Assembly: GCF_011045015.1 (NCBI RefSeq) | Contig: NZ_JAAKZY010000032.1 | Coordinates: 1-64,000 of the forward strand | Length of the DNA: 64,000 bases | Source: Streptomyces scabichelini | GTDB taxonomy: Bacteria > Actinomycetota > Actinomycetes > Streptomycetales > Streptomycetaceae | Reading direction: 5' to 3' | Shown here: piece by piece, positions 48,976 to 58,415 of the stretch | Position numbering within the stretch: position 1 is the stretch's first letter | Layout of the letters: each line of letters begins with the position of its first letter | Notes under the pieces: model-generated | Database searches by the model: none | Told to the model about the DNA's origin: nothing | The model's input: the letters and a program-made list of their open reading frames with translations, nothing else | Made by a program: the position numbers and the translations under genes

Positions 48976-50508
48976 TCAACCACCGGCCCGTGGGGCGAGG
49001 GTGCTGCCCGCGTCCTGCTCATAAGGCGTGCCCTGCCACTGCGCGAAGCCGAGGACCCGGCTCGGGTCGTGGGCGACGAACTTCCACGGTCCGCGGTAGA
49101 CGTTGTCGTGCCAGCGGTTCTGCTGCTTGTCGGTGATCGCGTCAGCCACCCGCTCGCCCTTGTACGGCGACCAGTCGGGATAGGTGCCGTAGTTGGACAG
49201 CACCGCCATCCGGTCGCACTTCGCCGTGCACTTGACGACGGACATGTCCAGCACGAAGCGGTTGTCGTGGATGTCCACCCGCTGGGTCTTCCACCGGCAG
49301 TCGTCGTAGAGCGGTGGCTTGGCGATCGCCGGCTGCACGCAGCGGTCGGTGTCCCGCGCCAGCAAGGTGCAGTCACCGGACGAGGTGTTGGCCGGGCTGT
49401 TGCAGAACCGGTCGGCGTTTTCCCACAGGGTGATCCCGGACCAGTTGTTCTCCAGCACGTTCCGATAGACCTCGATCTTGTCGGTGCGGGCTTTGACCCG
49501 TGGCTCGCCGCCGGACTCGGACAGGTAGACGGTCGCGAACGGGAAGTCGTCGCCGCGGGCGGCTTCCCTGCGGCCCTCGACCCAGTTGTTCCGCCGGATC
49601 TTGTTGTCCCGGATGACCGCGTTGTAGCTGGTCTCGTAGATCAGGGCGGCACCGTCGTTGTCCTCGAGCACGTTGTTCTCGATGCGGAAGTCGTTGTTGT
49701 TGGTGTCCGCCCACAGCCCTGTTCCGCGGTTGTCGTGCACCCAGTTGCCGCGTACGTCGGCGCCGTTGACGGCCCAGAACTTGATGCCTCCGGTGCAGCC
49801 GCAGCCCTCCCGCCGCCGCTCCCAGTCGCCGGTGTTGTTGCCCACGATCTCGTTGCCCTCGACCACCAGGCCGCGGAGAGAGCCGTCGGCCTTGTACGCG
49901 TTCATGCCGTACTGGCCGTTGTCGCGCAGGCAGCTGGCGCGGACCTGCTGACGGGCACCGGCCATCAGCCCGGCCCCGGAGTTCTGCTGGATCGTCGCGT
50001 GCTCGATCACCCACCCGTCGGCCGAGTCATGGTTGACCACGCCCTGGTCGTGCGGTGCGACGAATCGCTGCACGGTCAGGTAGCGGATGGTGACGTCGCG
50101 GGCGCTGCCGCCGAACGCGTACTGGTTCTTCTTCCCGCCGTCGAGCACCGCGCCCGGCGCACCGAGGTAGCGGTTCCCCGCCTTGGGGATGACCTGGGCG
50201 TAGCGGTCCGGGTCGAGCCTGTGCTTGCCCGGCCGAAGCCAGAACGTGGTCTTCGGGGGGCTGTTCTTGGTCTTCGCGGCCAGGTCACCGACCACCTCGG
50301 GGTCGACCGTCACCGCGCCCGCCGGGGCCTTCGCCGGCCCGGCCGCGGGCTTGGCGCACACCTGGGCCACGGACTTGGCCGGTGCGGTGGACGGCGCACC
50401 GGTCGGCTCCGCCGTGGCGTCCGGCGTGCTCTCACAGCCGGTCACTGCCAGCAGAACCAGTACCAGCGGTGCCGCCGGCAACGCCCAGTGCCGCCACGTG
50501 ATCCCCAC
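48976..50508 (-). CDS. Right-handed parallel beta-helix lipoprotein
   Basis: A 510-residue exported lipoprotein. The N-terminus VGITWRHWALPAAPLVLVLL leads to the lipobox AVTGC (Cys about 25). Residues about 30-70 are a Pro/Ala/Thr linker. Residues about 75-420 are PbH1-type repeats, for example NNDFRIENNVLEDNDGAAL. PHD at about 152-154 sits in a helix turn (FVAPHDQGVVNHDS), reminiscent of the DPHD catalytic motif of mannuronan C5-epimerases such as AlgG. This is a suggestion only. GTG 50508 follows GGGAGGA and gives the clean signal peptide. The 204-bp gap upstream may hold an internal promoter. Confidence 0.85.
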   Translation of the reverse strand: MGITWRHWALPAAPLVLVLLAVTGCESTPDATAEPTGAPSTAPAKSVAQVCAKPAAGPAKAPAGAVTVDPEVVGDLAAKTKNSPPKTTFWLRPGKHRLDPDRYAQVIPKAGNRYLGAPGAVLDGGKKNQYAFGGSARDVTIRYLTVQRFVAPHDQGVVNHDSADGWVIEHATIQQNSGAGLMAGARQQVRASCLRDNGQYGMNAYKADGSLRGLVVEGNEIVGNNTGDWERRREGCGCTGGIKFWAVNGADVRGNWVHDNRGTGLWADTNNNDFRIENNVLEDNDGAALIYETSYNAVIRDNKIRRNNWVEGRREAARGDDFPFATVYLSESGGEPRVKARTDKIEVYRNVLENNWSGITLWENADRFCNSPANTSSGDCTLLARDTDRCVQPAIAKPPLYDDCRWKTQRVDIHDNRFVLDMSVVKCTAKCDRMAVLSNYGTYPDWSPYKGERVADAITDKQQNRWHDNVYRGPWKFVAHDPSRVLGFAQWQGTPYEQDAGSTLAPRAGG

Positions 50509-50712
50509 GCGTCCTCCCTTGGCGGGCTTCTGACGGATCTCCGCGGCGTCGCGACGCCCGGCACGGGGTCTCGCCGTACCGGCCGAGAGCCCGAGTAGGC
50601 CCGGCCCGTCGACGGGGCCTTCCGGCCGGCCCGCCGAGAGCACGCGCCGGCTGCGGTCTTCGGCCGCAGCACGGCGGGCGCTCCTTCTTCCGCGGAAATC
50701 CATCAGAAGCAC

Positions 50713-52716
50713 CTAGCCCTGGAACCTGAGTACGGTGGTGAACTCCCCCAACAGCGCAGTGCCGTCGGCGAAGCCCGTGCCGACCAGCGTTGTGGTGGGT
50801 TCCTTGCGTCCGAAGCCGGGGGAGTACCAGCCCAGCGGCGGGTCGGTCTCGCCGCGATGCGCCCGCCAGTTCAGCTGTCCGGGCAGGTCGAGCACCGCGG
50901 AGCGCCCCTCGCCGTCCCGGATCCAGGTGAGCATGGCCCGGTTCCCCACCAGGTCCGCGGCGATCGCCGGGCCGAGGTGGAACGCCAGGCGTACGGCGCG
51001 GCGCGGGCTGTCCTGGCCGCGCACCTCGTCGACCACCCTCAACTCCTGCTTCCCGGCGGTCAGTTCCACCCGGCGGCGGTGCACGGAGCCCTGGTAGCCG
51101 TCGTGTTCGGCGCACCAGCGGGCCGTCCCCCCGTCGGAGGTGCCGGATGTGTCCGCGACCAGGACGCGGCTGCGGGCATGCCGGGTCCACAGGAACGGGC
51201 CGCCGGAGACGGACTGGTCACCGCCGGCCAGCTCCAGGGTGTTGTGGCCGAGGGTCGAGCGGAAGTACTGCCGCCACTCGGGCTGCCCGTGGTAGCAGTA
51301 CGTCCCCGGGTCGGCGAGTACGTCGACCCCGTCGTGCCGTACCTCCACGGACAGCGCGTCCGCGTGGGCGTGCGCGGCGATGGACAGGAAGCCGTGCGGG
51401 CCACCGTCGCAGCGGCACCAGATCTCTCCCGTCTCCGCCGGACCGCGCAGGATCGTCATGCCCGCGTCGGCGAAGTGGGCCGGCCGGCTTGCCGGGCGGG
51501 TCACGGCCGGTGCGGTTCCCTTTTCGGCGTACGGCCGGATGAGCGCGGCCAGCAGCGGGGTGCGCACATCGGCGCCGGTCACCGTCGGCCACCAGGTGAG
51601 CCGGCCGAACACGGCGTCCCCGGTGGCCAGCAGCGAGGCCCAGCGGTCGGTGCCCGCGCCGTCCACGACCAGACCGTGCCCGTCGTCCGCGTCGCCCTGG
51701 CGCGGCGGCCGCAGCCGGCTGTCCACGACGGCCGCGAGCGCGTCGGTCATCCGCAGCAGCACCAGCCGGATGAACGCGGGTACCGGCACGTCGGCGGCGT
51801 CCGCCTCGGCCACCGCGGCCAGGCCGAGTTCCAGCACGAGTCCGTGGTACTCGGTGGCCAGCTCGCGGTTGAGGCCGGAGGGGAAGGTGTTGCCGCGCAG
51901 GTGCCGCTCAAGGGACCGCAGCGCATCGGCCCGCCAACGCGCCGACGAGGGGAACCAGTCGAACGCGCAGGTCGCCGCGAACTGCCCGGCGGCCTCGGCG
52001 ATGACGTGGTTGTTCGCCGAGGATCCCCGGCTGGGGAAGGCGGCCAGCCAGCGCTGGTGGTGCCAGATCTGGTTCAGCGCCACCGGGTTGTCCTCGAACA
52101 GACCGGCCACGCCCGGCCAGCCGTCGAGCAGCCGGCGGACCCACACCCAGGACAGCAGCCGGATCCCCAGCTCGATGCCGCTGATCCAGTGCACGCCGCG
52201 CAGCGGCGGGTTGGCCGCCCACCACGACCGCAGGTGCTCGGCCACGCGCTCGGCGTACCGCTCGTTCCCGGTGATCGCGTAGGCGGCGGCGAGCTGGGTG
52301 AGGTACTGGTGCCGGGACAGCTCCCAGATCTGCTTGATGTCCCCGACCGCGTCCTCGTTCCGGTACGGCACGTCGAAGGCGTAGCCCCACGGAGCCCGGC
52401 GCCCGGTCTTCGGGTCGCCCCACCAGTCCGGGTCGACCAGGTCGTCGCGGACCACCCCGAAGTACTCGGCGTGCCCGTACATCAGCCGGTCAGCCTCGGC
52501 GATGAGGCGTTTCGCGGCGTCCGGAGGTATGGCGGCGATCGTCCCGGCGGGCAGTACCGCGGTGAACCGGGCGCCGGTCACGGTCGGGCAGTCAGGGCGT
52601 GCCGACCGCCACCGCCGCCTGCGCACCGCGTCGCCCGCCCGGCCGCCGACCTCCCGCGGTCCCATCCGGGACAGCCGCCGCAGGTACCAGCCCGCACTCC
52701 CCGAACTCACAGTCAT
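50713..52716 (-). CDS. Heparinase II/III family protein (alginate-lyase-like)
   Basis: A 667-residue protein. The N-terminal GWYLRRLSRMGPREVGGR is typical of members encoded in polysaccharide loci. Residues about 90-350 form the (alpha/alpha) toroid, with HWISGIELGIRLLSWVW and SRGSSANNHVIAEAAGQ (catalytic-region Asn/His). The C-terminal beta-sandwich has AAHAHADALSVEVRHDG, DPGTYCYHG and RSTLGHNTLELAG. This family includes lyases of heparin and alginate. No signal peptide is visible, so unlike secreted lyases it may act inside the cell. ATG overlaps the oxidoreductase stop (ATGA). Confidence 0.87.
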   Translation of the reverse strand: MTVSSGSAGWYLRRLSRMGPREVGGRAGDAVRRRRWRSARPDCPTVTGARFTAVLPAGTIAAIPPDAAKRLIAEADRLMYGHAEYFGVVRDDLVDPDWWGDPKTGRRAPWGYAFDVPYRNEDAVGDIKQIWELSRHQYLTQLAAAYAITGNERYAERVAEHLRSWWAANPPLRGVHWISGIELGIRLLSWVWVRRLLDGWPGVAGLFEDNPVALNQIWHHQRWLAAFPSRGSSANNHVIAEAAGQFAATCAFDWFPSSARWRADALRSLERHLRGNTFPSGLNRELATEYHGLVLELGLAAVAEADAADVPVPAFIRLVLLRMTDALAAVVDSRLRPPRQGDADDGHGLVVDGAGTDRWASLLATGDAVFGRLTWWPTVTGADVRTPLLAALIRPYAEKGTAPAVTRPASRPAHFADAGMTILRGPAETGEIWCRCDGGPHGFLSIAAHAHADALSVEVRHDGVDVLADPGTYCYHGQPEWRQYFRSTLGHNTLELAGGDQSVSGGPFLWTRHARSRVLVADTSGTSDGGTARWCAEHDGYQGSVHRRRVELTAGKQELRVVDEVRGQDSPRRAVRLAFHLGPAIAADLVGNRAMLTWIRDGEGRSAVLDLPGQLNWRAHRGETDPPLGWYSPGFGRKEPTTTLVGTGFADGTALLGEFTTVLRFQG

Positions 52717-54914
52717 CGCGGCCCCGCCAGCGTCACCGGCGCACCGCCCGCGAGGCCGGCCTGCACGGCGAGGGTGGCCGCCGTGGTGGCGACCAGCGAC
52801 TCCAGCGGCACCGGCATCGGCCCACCGGTCCGCACGGCCTTGATGAACGCGGCCAGCTCGGCGTTCTGGCCCTTGTCCCGGGCCTTGGGAAGGCGCGAAC
52901 TGACCCACTTCTTGCCGCCGTACACCGAGGCACGGACGAAGTCGTCGAGCCGCAGCACCTTGCCGTCCGCGACCAGGTCCAGCGTCTCCTTGGGGAAGCC
53001 GGGCGCGCCGGTCGTGACGTAACTGATGGTGGCGGTGGACTCGTCCGGGTAGCGCAGCACGACCTGGAGGTCCTCGTTGCCGGACGTGGCGACCGCGTAC
53101 ACCGACACCGGGTCGGCCTCGAGCAGCCAGCTCGCCGTGTCGATGAAGTGCCCGCCCTCGCCGGCGAACCGCGAGCCCTCGGCGCCCTGTTGGAGGTACC
53201 AGCTGCCGTGCTGCAGCCGGCCCGCGTTGACCAGGTAGCGCAGGCTCGCCGGCCCTGTCCGGGCGCCGAACCGCGTCCTGGCCTCCTGGAGCAGCGGCGC
53301 GAACCGGCGGTTGAAGCCCACCTGCAGCCGGTCGTTGCCGGACTCCTCCACCGCCGCGAGTACGCCTGCCAGTTCGTCCTCGGTGAGGGCCAGGGGCTTC
53401 TCCACGAACACCGTCTTGCCGGCGAGGAGCGCTCTGCGGGTCAGTTCGGCGTGCGAGCTGTGCCGGGTGACCACGAACACCGCGTCGATGGACTTGTCGC
53501 CGAGCACGGCGTCGAGATCGGTGGTCGCCTCGGCGAAGCCGAACTTCCGCTGCGCGTTGGCCGCGGACAGTGCTGTCGTGGTGACGACCGTCGACAACTC
53601 GATGCCCTCGCGCTGTGCCAGGTGCGGCAGCAGCATCGACGTCGCGTAGTTTCCCGCGCCGATGAACGCGAGGCGCACCGGCGACTTGGCGGCCCGGGCC
53701 GGCGTGGAAACTCCGCCGCTGGGCCGCTTCACCGCGGGCACGGCCACCGTCGGGGCCGCCGCTTCCCCTGCTTCCGCTGTGTGTTCATCGGGGCCGGCGT
53801 ACCGGAACAGCACAGCCACGGCCTTCAGGTCGCCGTCCTTCAGGCTCTGGTACGTCTCGACGGCGTCATCGAAGTCGGCGATGTGGGAGACCAGGGGCTC
53901 CACGTCGACGCTGCCGCGGGCGAGGAGATCGAGGAAGCACGCCAGGTTGCGGCGCTCGGTCCAGCGCACATAGCCGATCGGGTAGTCCCGGCCCTCCAGT
54001 TCGTACTCCGGGTCGTAGCGCCCGGGGCCGTAACTGCGGGAGAACCGGACGTCGAGCTCTTTCTCGTAGTACGCGTTCCACGGCAGGTCCAGGCGGCACT
54101 TGCCGATGTCGACGACCCGGCCGCGGTCCCGGCTCAGCTTGGCGGCCAGCTCGACGGGCTGGTTGCTGCCGCCGCCGGCCGCCAGGTACACCTGGTCCAC
54201 GCCGTGCCCGCCGGTGAGTTCGGCGACGGTGGCTTCCACGGCCGGGGACGCGGGATCGCCGCAGGCCGCGGCGCCCAGACGCTCGGCCAGCTCGCAGCGC
54301 ACCGGGTCGGGGTCGACGCCGACGACGCGGACTCCCGAGGCGGCGAGGAGCTGTACCACCAGCTGTCCGATCAGCCCGAGGCCGATGACCAGTGCCACTT
54401 CGCCGAGCTGCGGCTCGCCCTGGCGTACGCCCTGCAGCGCGATCGACCCGACGGTGCCGAAGGCCGCGTGCTGCGGCGCGAGGCCGTCCGGCAGCGGGGC
54501 GTAGAGGTTCTTCGGCACCCAGTTCAGCTCGGCGTGCAAGGCGTGCTCGTTGCCGGCGCAGGCCACGAGGTCGCCGACCGCCACATCGTCGATCCCGGCG
54601 CCGACCTGCTCGACCACCCCGCACAGCGAGTAGCCCAGCGGTGTGTAGGAGTCCAGCTTGCCCATCACCTTGCGGTAGGTGGCGGGCACTCCGTTGGTGG
54701 CCACGCTCTGCATGACCTTGGCCACCTGGTCGGGCCGGGAGCGGGCCTTGCCCACCATCGACATGCCGGCCTCGGACACCTTCATGAGCTCGGTCCCGGT
54801 GGAGATCAGCGAGTACGCGGTCCGGACCAGCACACCGCCCGGCTTGCACCCCGGCACCGGCACGTCGAGCAGCGCCAGTTCGCCGCTCTTGTAGTTCTGC
54901 ACTACCTGTTTCAC
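52713..54914 (-). CDS. Bi-domain oxidoreductase: zinc-type alcohol dehydrogenase fused to Gfo/Idh/MocA dehydrogenase
   Basis: A 733-residue fusion. Residues 1-375 are an MDR dehydrogenase: YSLISTGTELMKV, GYSLCGVVEQVG and the NAD site VIGLGLIGQLVVQLL. The usual zinc-ligand cysteines of the structural lobe are absent. Residues about 405-733 are a Gfo/Idh oxidoreductase: RLAFIGAGNYATSMLLPHL, the catalytic-site EKPLALTEDE, and GEGGHFIDTASWLLE. A Pro/Ala linker joins them. This fusion is often found beside heparinase II/III genes in glycan loci, which fits. The role is unproven but likely redox change of a sugar. GTG start with AGAGGAGC upstream. Confidence 0.88.
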   Translation of the reverse strand: MKQVVQNYKSGELALLDVPVPGCKPGGVLVRTAYSLISTGTELMKVSEAGMSMVGKARSRPDQVAKVMQSVATNGVPATYRKVMGKLDSYTPLGYSLCGVVEQVGAGIDDVAVGDLVACAGNEHALHAELNWVPKNLYAPLPDGLAPQHAAFGTVGSIALQGVRQGEPQLGEVALVIGLGLIGQLVVQLLAASGVRVVGVDPDPVRCELAERLGAAACGDPASPAVEATVAELTGGHGVDQVYLAAGGGSNQPVELAAKLSRDRGRVVDIGKCRLDLPWNAYYEKELDVRFSRSYGPGRYDPEYELEGRDYPIGYVRWTERRNLACFLDLLARGSVDVEPLVSHIADFDDAVETYQSLKDGDLKAVAVLFRYAGPDEHTAEAGEAAAPTVAVPAVKRPSGGVSTPARAAKSPVRLAFIGAGNYATSMLLPHLAQREGIELSTVVTTTALSAANAQRKFGFAEATTDLDAVLGDKSIDAVFVVTRHSSHAELTRRALLAGKTVFVEKPLALTEDELAGVLAAVEESGNDRLQVGFNRRFAPLLQEARTRFGARTGPASLRYLVNAGRLQHGSWYLQQGAEGSRFAGEGGHFIDTASWLLEADPVSVYAVATSGNEDLQVVLRYPDESTATISYVTTGAPGFPKETLDLVADGKVLRLDDFVRASVYGGKKWVSSRLPKARDKGQNAELAAFIKAVRTGGPMPVPLESLVATTAATLAVQAGLAGGAPVTLAGPR

Positions 54915-54962
54915 CCAAGCTCCTCTTGATTCCTACGCCGTCGAGCCGTTGTTCGTACGCCG

Positions 54963-56891
54963 TCAAGCCGCCTGGCTCTGGCCGGAGCCAGAGGTCGCGC
55001 CGCGATACCAGTACTCGAGGGTCAGCACATGCCACAGATGTTTGGAGAAGTCCCGCTGCCCGGCGGCGTCCTCGGCGACCATCCGCGCCAGCGCGTCGCG
55101 GCGCAGGATCCCGGAACTGACGAGCACGCCGTCGTTCACCACCTCGCGCACCAGCGGGGCCAGATCCCGGCTCATCCAGGCCCGCAGCGGGGCGCTGAAC
55201 AGGCCCTTGGGCCGGTACACGATCTCCCGGGGCAGGACCGAGGTGGCCGCCTCCTTGAGGACGACCTTGCCCTGCCGTCCGACGATCTTGCGATCGCCGG
55301 GCACGGCGAACGCCGCCTTGACCACCTCGATGTCCACATACGGCACCCGCACCTCGGTCGACGCGGCCATGCTCGACCGGTCCGTGTAGGCGAGGTTCAG
55401 GCCCGGCAGGAACATCCGGGCGTCGGTCAGGCACATGCGGTTGACGAAGTCGTCGAGGTCGTTGTCCTCGTAGGTGTCCGCATGTTCGGTCAGTACGTCG
55501 TCGACCGTCCCGGCCAGGTCCGGATCGAGCAGGGCGAGCAGTTCGTCCTGGTCGTACATGGTGTAGCTGCGCCGGAACGCGGTCTCCTCCGGCAGATCGG
55601 CGAAGGAGAGGAACCGCTTCGCGAAGCGCACCGACCGGTACCCCCGGCGGGCCGTGGCGACCGGCAGCCGGTCCACGGCCGCGGACAGGCCGCGCCGCAG
55701 GGGCCGCGGGACGCGCTGGTAGCGCAGCGCGAGCAGGTTGGCCAGGTGCTTGCGGTATCCGGCGAACAGCTCGTCGGCGCCCATCCCCGAGAGCATCACC
55801 TTGACCCCGGCCTCCCGGGCGGCCTCGCAGATCAGGAAGGTGTTGATCGCGGCGGGGTCGCCGATCGGCTCGTCCAGGTGGTACGTCATCTGCGGCAGCA
55901 GGTCGAGTACGTTCGGGGCGATCTCGATCTCGTGCAGGTCGACGCCGAACTGCTGGGCCACCTGCCGGGCGTAGCGCAGGTCGTCCGGCATGGCCTCGAA
56001 CTTGGCGTCCTCGGCGCGGAACCCGATCGTGTAGGCGGAGATCCCGGGTTGGTGGCGGGCCGCAAGGGCGGTCAGGTAGCTGGAGTCGAGGCCGCCGGAG
56101 AGGAAGGTCGCCACCGGTACGTCGGAGAGCATGTGCCGCCGAGTCGACTCCTCGACGATGGCGGCCAGGTCCGGCTGCTCGCCGCTGCGGGCCCGCTCCT
56201 GGCCCTCGGCGGCGACGTCCTTCAGGTTCCAGTACTGGCCGCGCTCCACCCGGCCGTCGGGCCGGCACCGCAGCCAGCTCCCCGGCGCCAGCTTCTCCGC
56301 CTCTCGGAACGCGCAGCGCGAGTCCGGCACCCAGTAGTACAGCAGCGAGGCCACCAGCGCCGCATGGTCCACCTCCAGCTTCCCGCCGGTCGCGGCGGCG
56401 AGCGCCTTGAGTTCGGAGGCGAACACCAGGCCCCCGCCGCGCCGGATCAGGAACAGCGGCTTGATGCCCAACTGGTCCCGGGCGAGCACCAGTTCACCGG
56501 TTCGCTCGTCGAAGATCCCGAACGCGAACATGCCGCGCAGCCGGGGCAGGCAGTCCGTGCCCCAGCGCCGCCAGGCCTCGAGGACCACCTCGGTGTCGGA
56601 GGTACCGCGGAAACGCACCCCGGCGGCTGCCAGTTCGGCACGCAGCTCGGGCGCGTTGTACAGCTCGCCGTTGTACGTGAGGGCGAGGCCGCCCGAGACC
56701 ATCGGCTGGGCGCCGGTCTCGGACAGGTCGATGATGGCCAGCCGGCGGTGCCCGAGCTGCACTTCGCCGTCACCGACGGGGTGGCCGTACCGGCCCGCCC
56801 CGTCCGGACCGCGGTGGGCGAGGGTATCGGTGAGCCGGTCGGTCACGACCTTCCCGTCCGGCCATCGGTAAGTGCCTGCGATGCCACACAT
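54963..56891 (-). CDS. asnB: Asparagine synthase (glutamine-hydrolysing) family amidotransferase
   Basis: A 642-residue class II amidotransferase. MCGIAGTYRWP gives Cys-2 as the glutaminase nucleophile, followed by HRGPDGAGR, LTYNGELYN and FRGTSDTEVVLEAW. The C-terminal synthetase domain has the PP-loop LSGGLDSSYLTAL and MLSGMGADELFAGYRKH. In polysaccharide loci such enzymes often amidate uronic acids rather than aspartate. With a GDP-mannuronate-forming dehydrogenase in the same operon, that role is favoured here (inference). ATG lies 3 bp after the Wzz-like gene stop. Confidence 0.9.
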   Translation of the reverse strand: MCGIAGTYRWPDGKVVTDRLTDTLAHRGPDGAGRYGHPVGDGEVQLGHRRLAIIDLSETGAQPMVSGGLALTYNGELYNAPELRAELAAAGVRFRGTSDTEVVLEAWRRWGTDCLPRLRGMFAFGIFDERTGELVLARDQLGIKPLFLIRRGGGLVFASELKALAAATGGKLEVDHAALVASLLYYWVPDSRCAFREAEKLAPGSWLRCRPDGRVERGQYWNLKDVAAEGQERARSGEQPDLAAIVEESTRRHMLSDVPVATFLSGGLDSSYLTALAARHQPGISAYTIGFRAEDAKFEAMPDDLRYARQVAQQFGVDLHEIEIAPNVLDLLPQMTYHLDEPIGDPAAINTFLICEAAREAGVKVMLSGMGADELFAGYRKHLANLLALRYQRVPRPLRRGLSAAVDRLPVATARRGYRSVRFAKRFLSFADLPEETAFRRSYTMYDQDELLALLDPDLAGTVDDVLTEHADTYEDNDLDDFVNRMCLTDARMFLPGLNLAYTDRSSMAASTEVRVPYVDIEVVKAAFAVPGDRKIVGRQGKVVLKEAATSVLPREIVYRPKGLFSAPLRAWMSRDLAPLVREVVNDGVLVSSGILRRDALARMVAEDAAGQRDFSKHLWHVLTLEYWYRGATSGSGQSQAA

Positions 56892-56894
56892 GTC

Positions 56895-58415
56895 CTACCG
56901 CGCTTCCTGGTCGTTGTCCGGGCCCTGTGCGGCCCACACCGGCAGCCGCTCCGTCCGCAACTTGCCCGTCCCGTTCTGCACGGCCAGGCGTTCGTTCTGG
57001 CCGCGCAGCGCGGTGTGCAGCCCGTCCCACAGCGTGCCGTCGGTCCGGTCACGCGGATCGGGGTCGATCAGCACCACACCGATCACCGGGATGCGCTGGT
57101 CCGCGAGCTGCCGCGCCACGGTGTGCAGCCATGCGGCGCTGCCGTGCCCGGCACGCACGACGAGCACGGTCCGGGTGCCGAGGTACTGGAGGTCGGTCCA
57201 CGCGGTGCCGGGCGCGACCGAGCCGACGCCGATCCGGCGCTCCTGAGGCGACACGGCCGCGGCACGCTCGCCGCTGACCACGGTGGGGTCTCCCGGCTTC
57301 TGGCGGCGGTTGGCGAGCTGCGGCCCTGGCAGACCATCGATGATCACCACTGGCCCCTCCGCCGCCAGCGCCCCGGCGAGTTTCAGGGCGATCTCGCTCG
57401 TGCTGCGCGCACAGCCCAGTTCCAGCAGCGACAGCGGTTCCGTGGAGCCGCGCACGGTGCGGGCCAGGGTCACGGTGAGCCGTTCGCGTGCCGCCCGGGT
57501 CCGTCGGAGCTGCCACAGCCTGCCCGACCTGCGGGGCAGCTCCGCGATGACCGAGGCGCCCAGGTTCGCCGCGATGTCCCGGCGCAGCACGGGGCGGTCC
57601 GCCACCACCGCGCCGACCGCGGCCAGCGCGAGCCCGAGGACGAGCCCGAGGACGAGCCCGATCGCGGCGTTGGTGGCAGCGGTCCTCGGAAGGGAGTGCT
57701 GCACCGCGCGCGGGGCGTCCACGATCTGTGTGCCGGCGACGACCTTGGGCGTGCCGGTGCGCGCCTCCGCGGCGCGCTGGTCGAAATCGGCGATCCGCGA
57801 GTCGAGCTCGGCCCGGCGGGCGTAGAGCGACTCGATGCTCGCCGACGCCTTCGGGTCGCTCTCCGGCGATCGGTCTCCGATGTCCTCATTGACCCGGGCA
57901 AGCTCGTCCCGCATGCGGTCACGCTGCTCGAGCAGGGCCTTGGCCTCGGCCTTCGCGGTTTCCCGCATCCGCCGCACATGGTCCGAGATGAACGCCTCGG
58001 CCAGCGCCTCGGCCCGGGCCACCGCGTCCGCGTCGCTGTCACCTGTCACATCGATCTGCATCAGGTTGTTGGTCAAGCCGGTGCCCCGGTAGTCCCGCAT
58101 GAAGTCTTCCGGCTTCTCCGGGGACTTGAGGGACTTGAGGGCCTTGTCGGCGATCCGCGTGGTCACCAGCACCTGGACGTCGGTGCGCATCAGCGTCCCG
58201 GTGTCGTTGGGCTGGTCCTCCGCGTGCACGACCAGAACCTTGGTCATCGCGCTCGGCGGGGGCGGCAGCAGGACCGCCACCGCCGCGCCGGCCAGCAGCC
58301 CGAGGAGCGCCATGACGAACCAGAGGCGGCGGCGCCTGCGCACCGCCACCACCAGCGCCTGCAGGTCGAAGAGCGGAGTGGCCGCCGACGACTCCGAAGT
58401 CGTGCTCGTCGTCAC
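56895..58415 (-). CDS. Wzz-like polysaccharide copolymerase with degenerate BY-kinase-like domain (second copy)
   Basis: A 506-residue membrane protein. TM1 is at about 32-50 (LWFVMALLGLLAGAAVAVLL). A periplasmic region with Glu/Arg-rich coiled coil spans about 130-225. TM2 is at about 245-270 (AAIGLVLGLVLGLALAAVGAVV). A cytoplasmic domain with an ATPase-like fold order ends the protein: ELGCARSTSEIALKLAGAL stands where a P-loop should be (GxxxxGKS is lost), then VVIIDG. Such proteins set glycan chain length. GTG start overlaps the first copy's stop (GTGA). No tyrosine cluster is seen at the C-terminus. Confidence 0.84.
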   Translation of the reverse strand: MTTSTTSESSAATPLFDLQALVVAVRRRRRLWFVMALLGLLAGAAVAVLLPPPPSAMTKVLVVHAEDQPNDTGTLMRTDVQVLVTTRIADKALKSLKSPEKPEDFMRDYRGTGLTNNLMQIDVTGDSDADAVARAEALAEAFISDHVRRMRETAKAEAKALLEQRDRMRDELARVNEDIGDRSPESDPKASASIESLYARRAELDSRIADFDQRAAEARTGTPKVVAGTQIVDAPRAVQHSLPRTAATNAAIGLVLGLVLGLALAAVGAVVADRPVLRRDIAANLGASVIAELPRRSGRLWQLRRTRAARERLTVTLARTVRGSTEPLSLLELGCARSTSEIALKLAGALAAEGPVVIIDGLPGPQLANRRQKPGDPTVVSGERAAAVSPQERRIGVGSVAPGTAWTDLQYLGTRTVLVVRAGHGSAAWLHTVARQLADQRIPVIGVVLIDPDPRDRTDGTLWDGLHTALRGQNERLAVQNGTGKLRTERLPVWAAQGPDNDQEAR

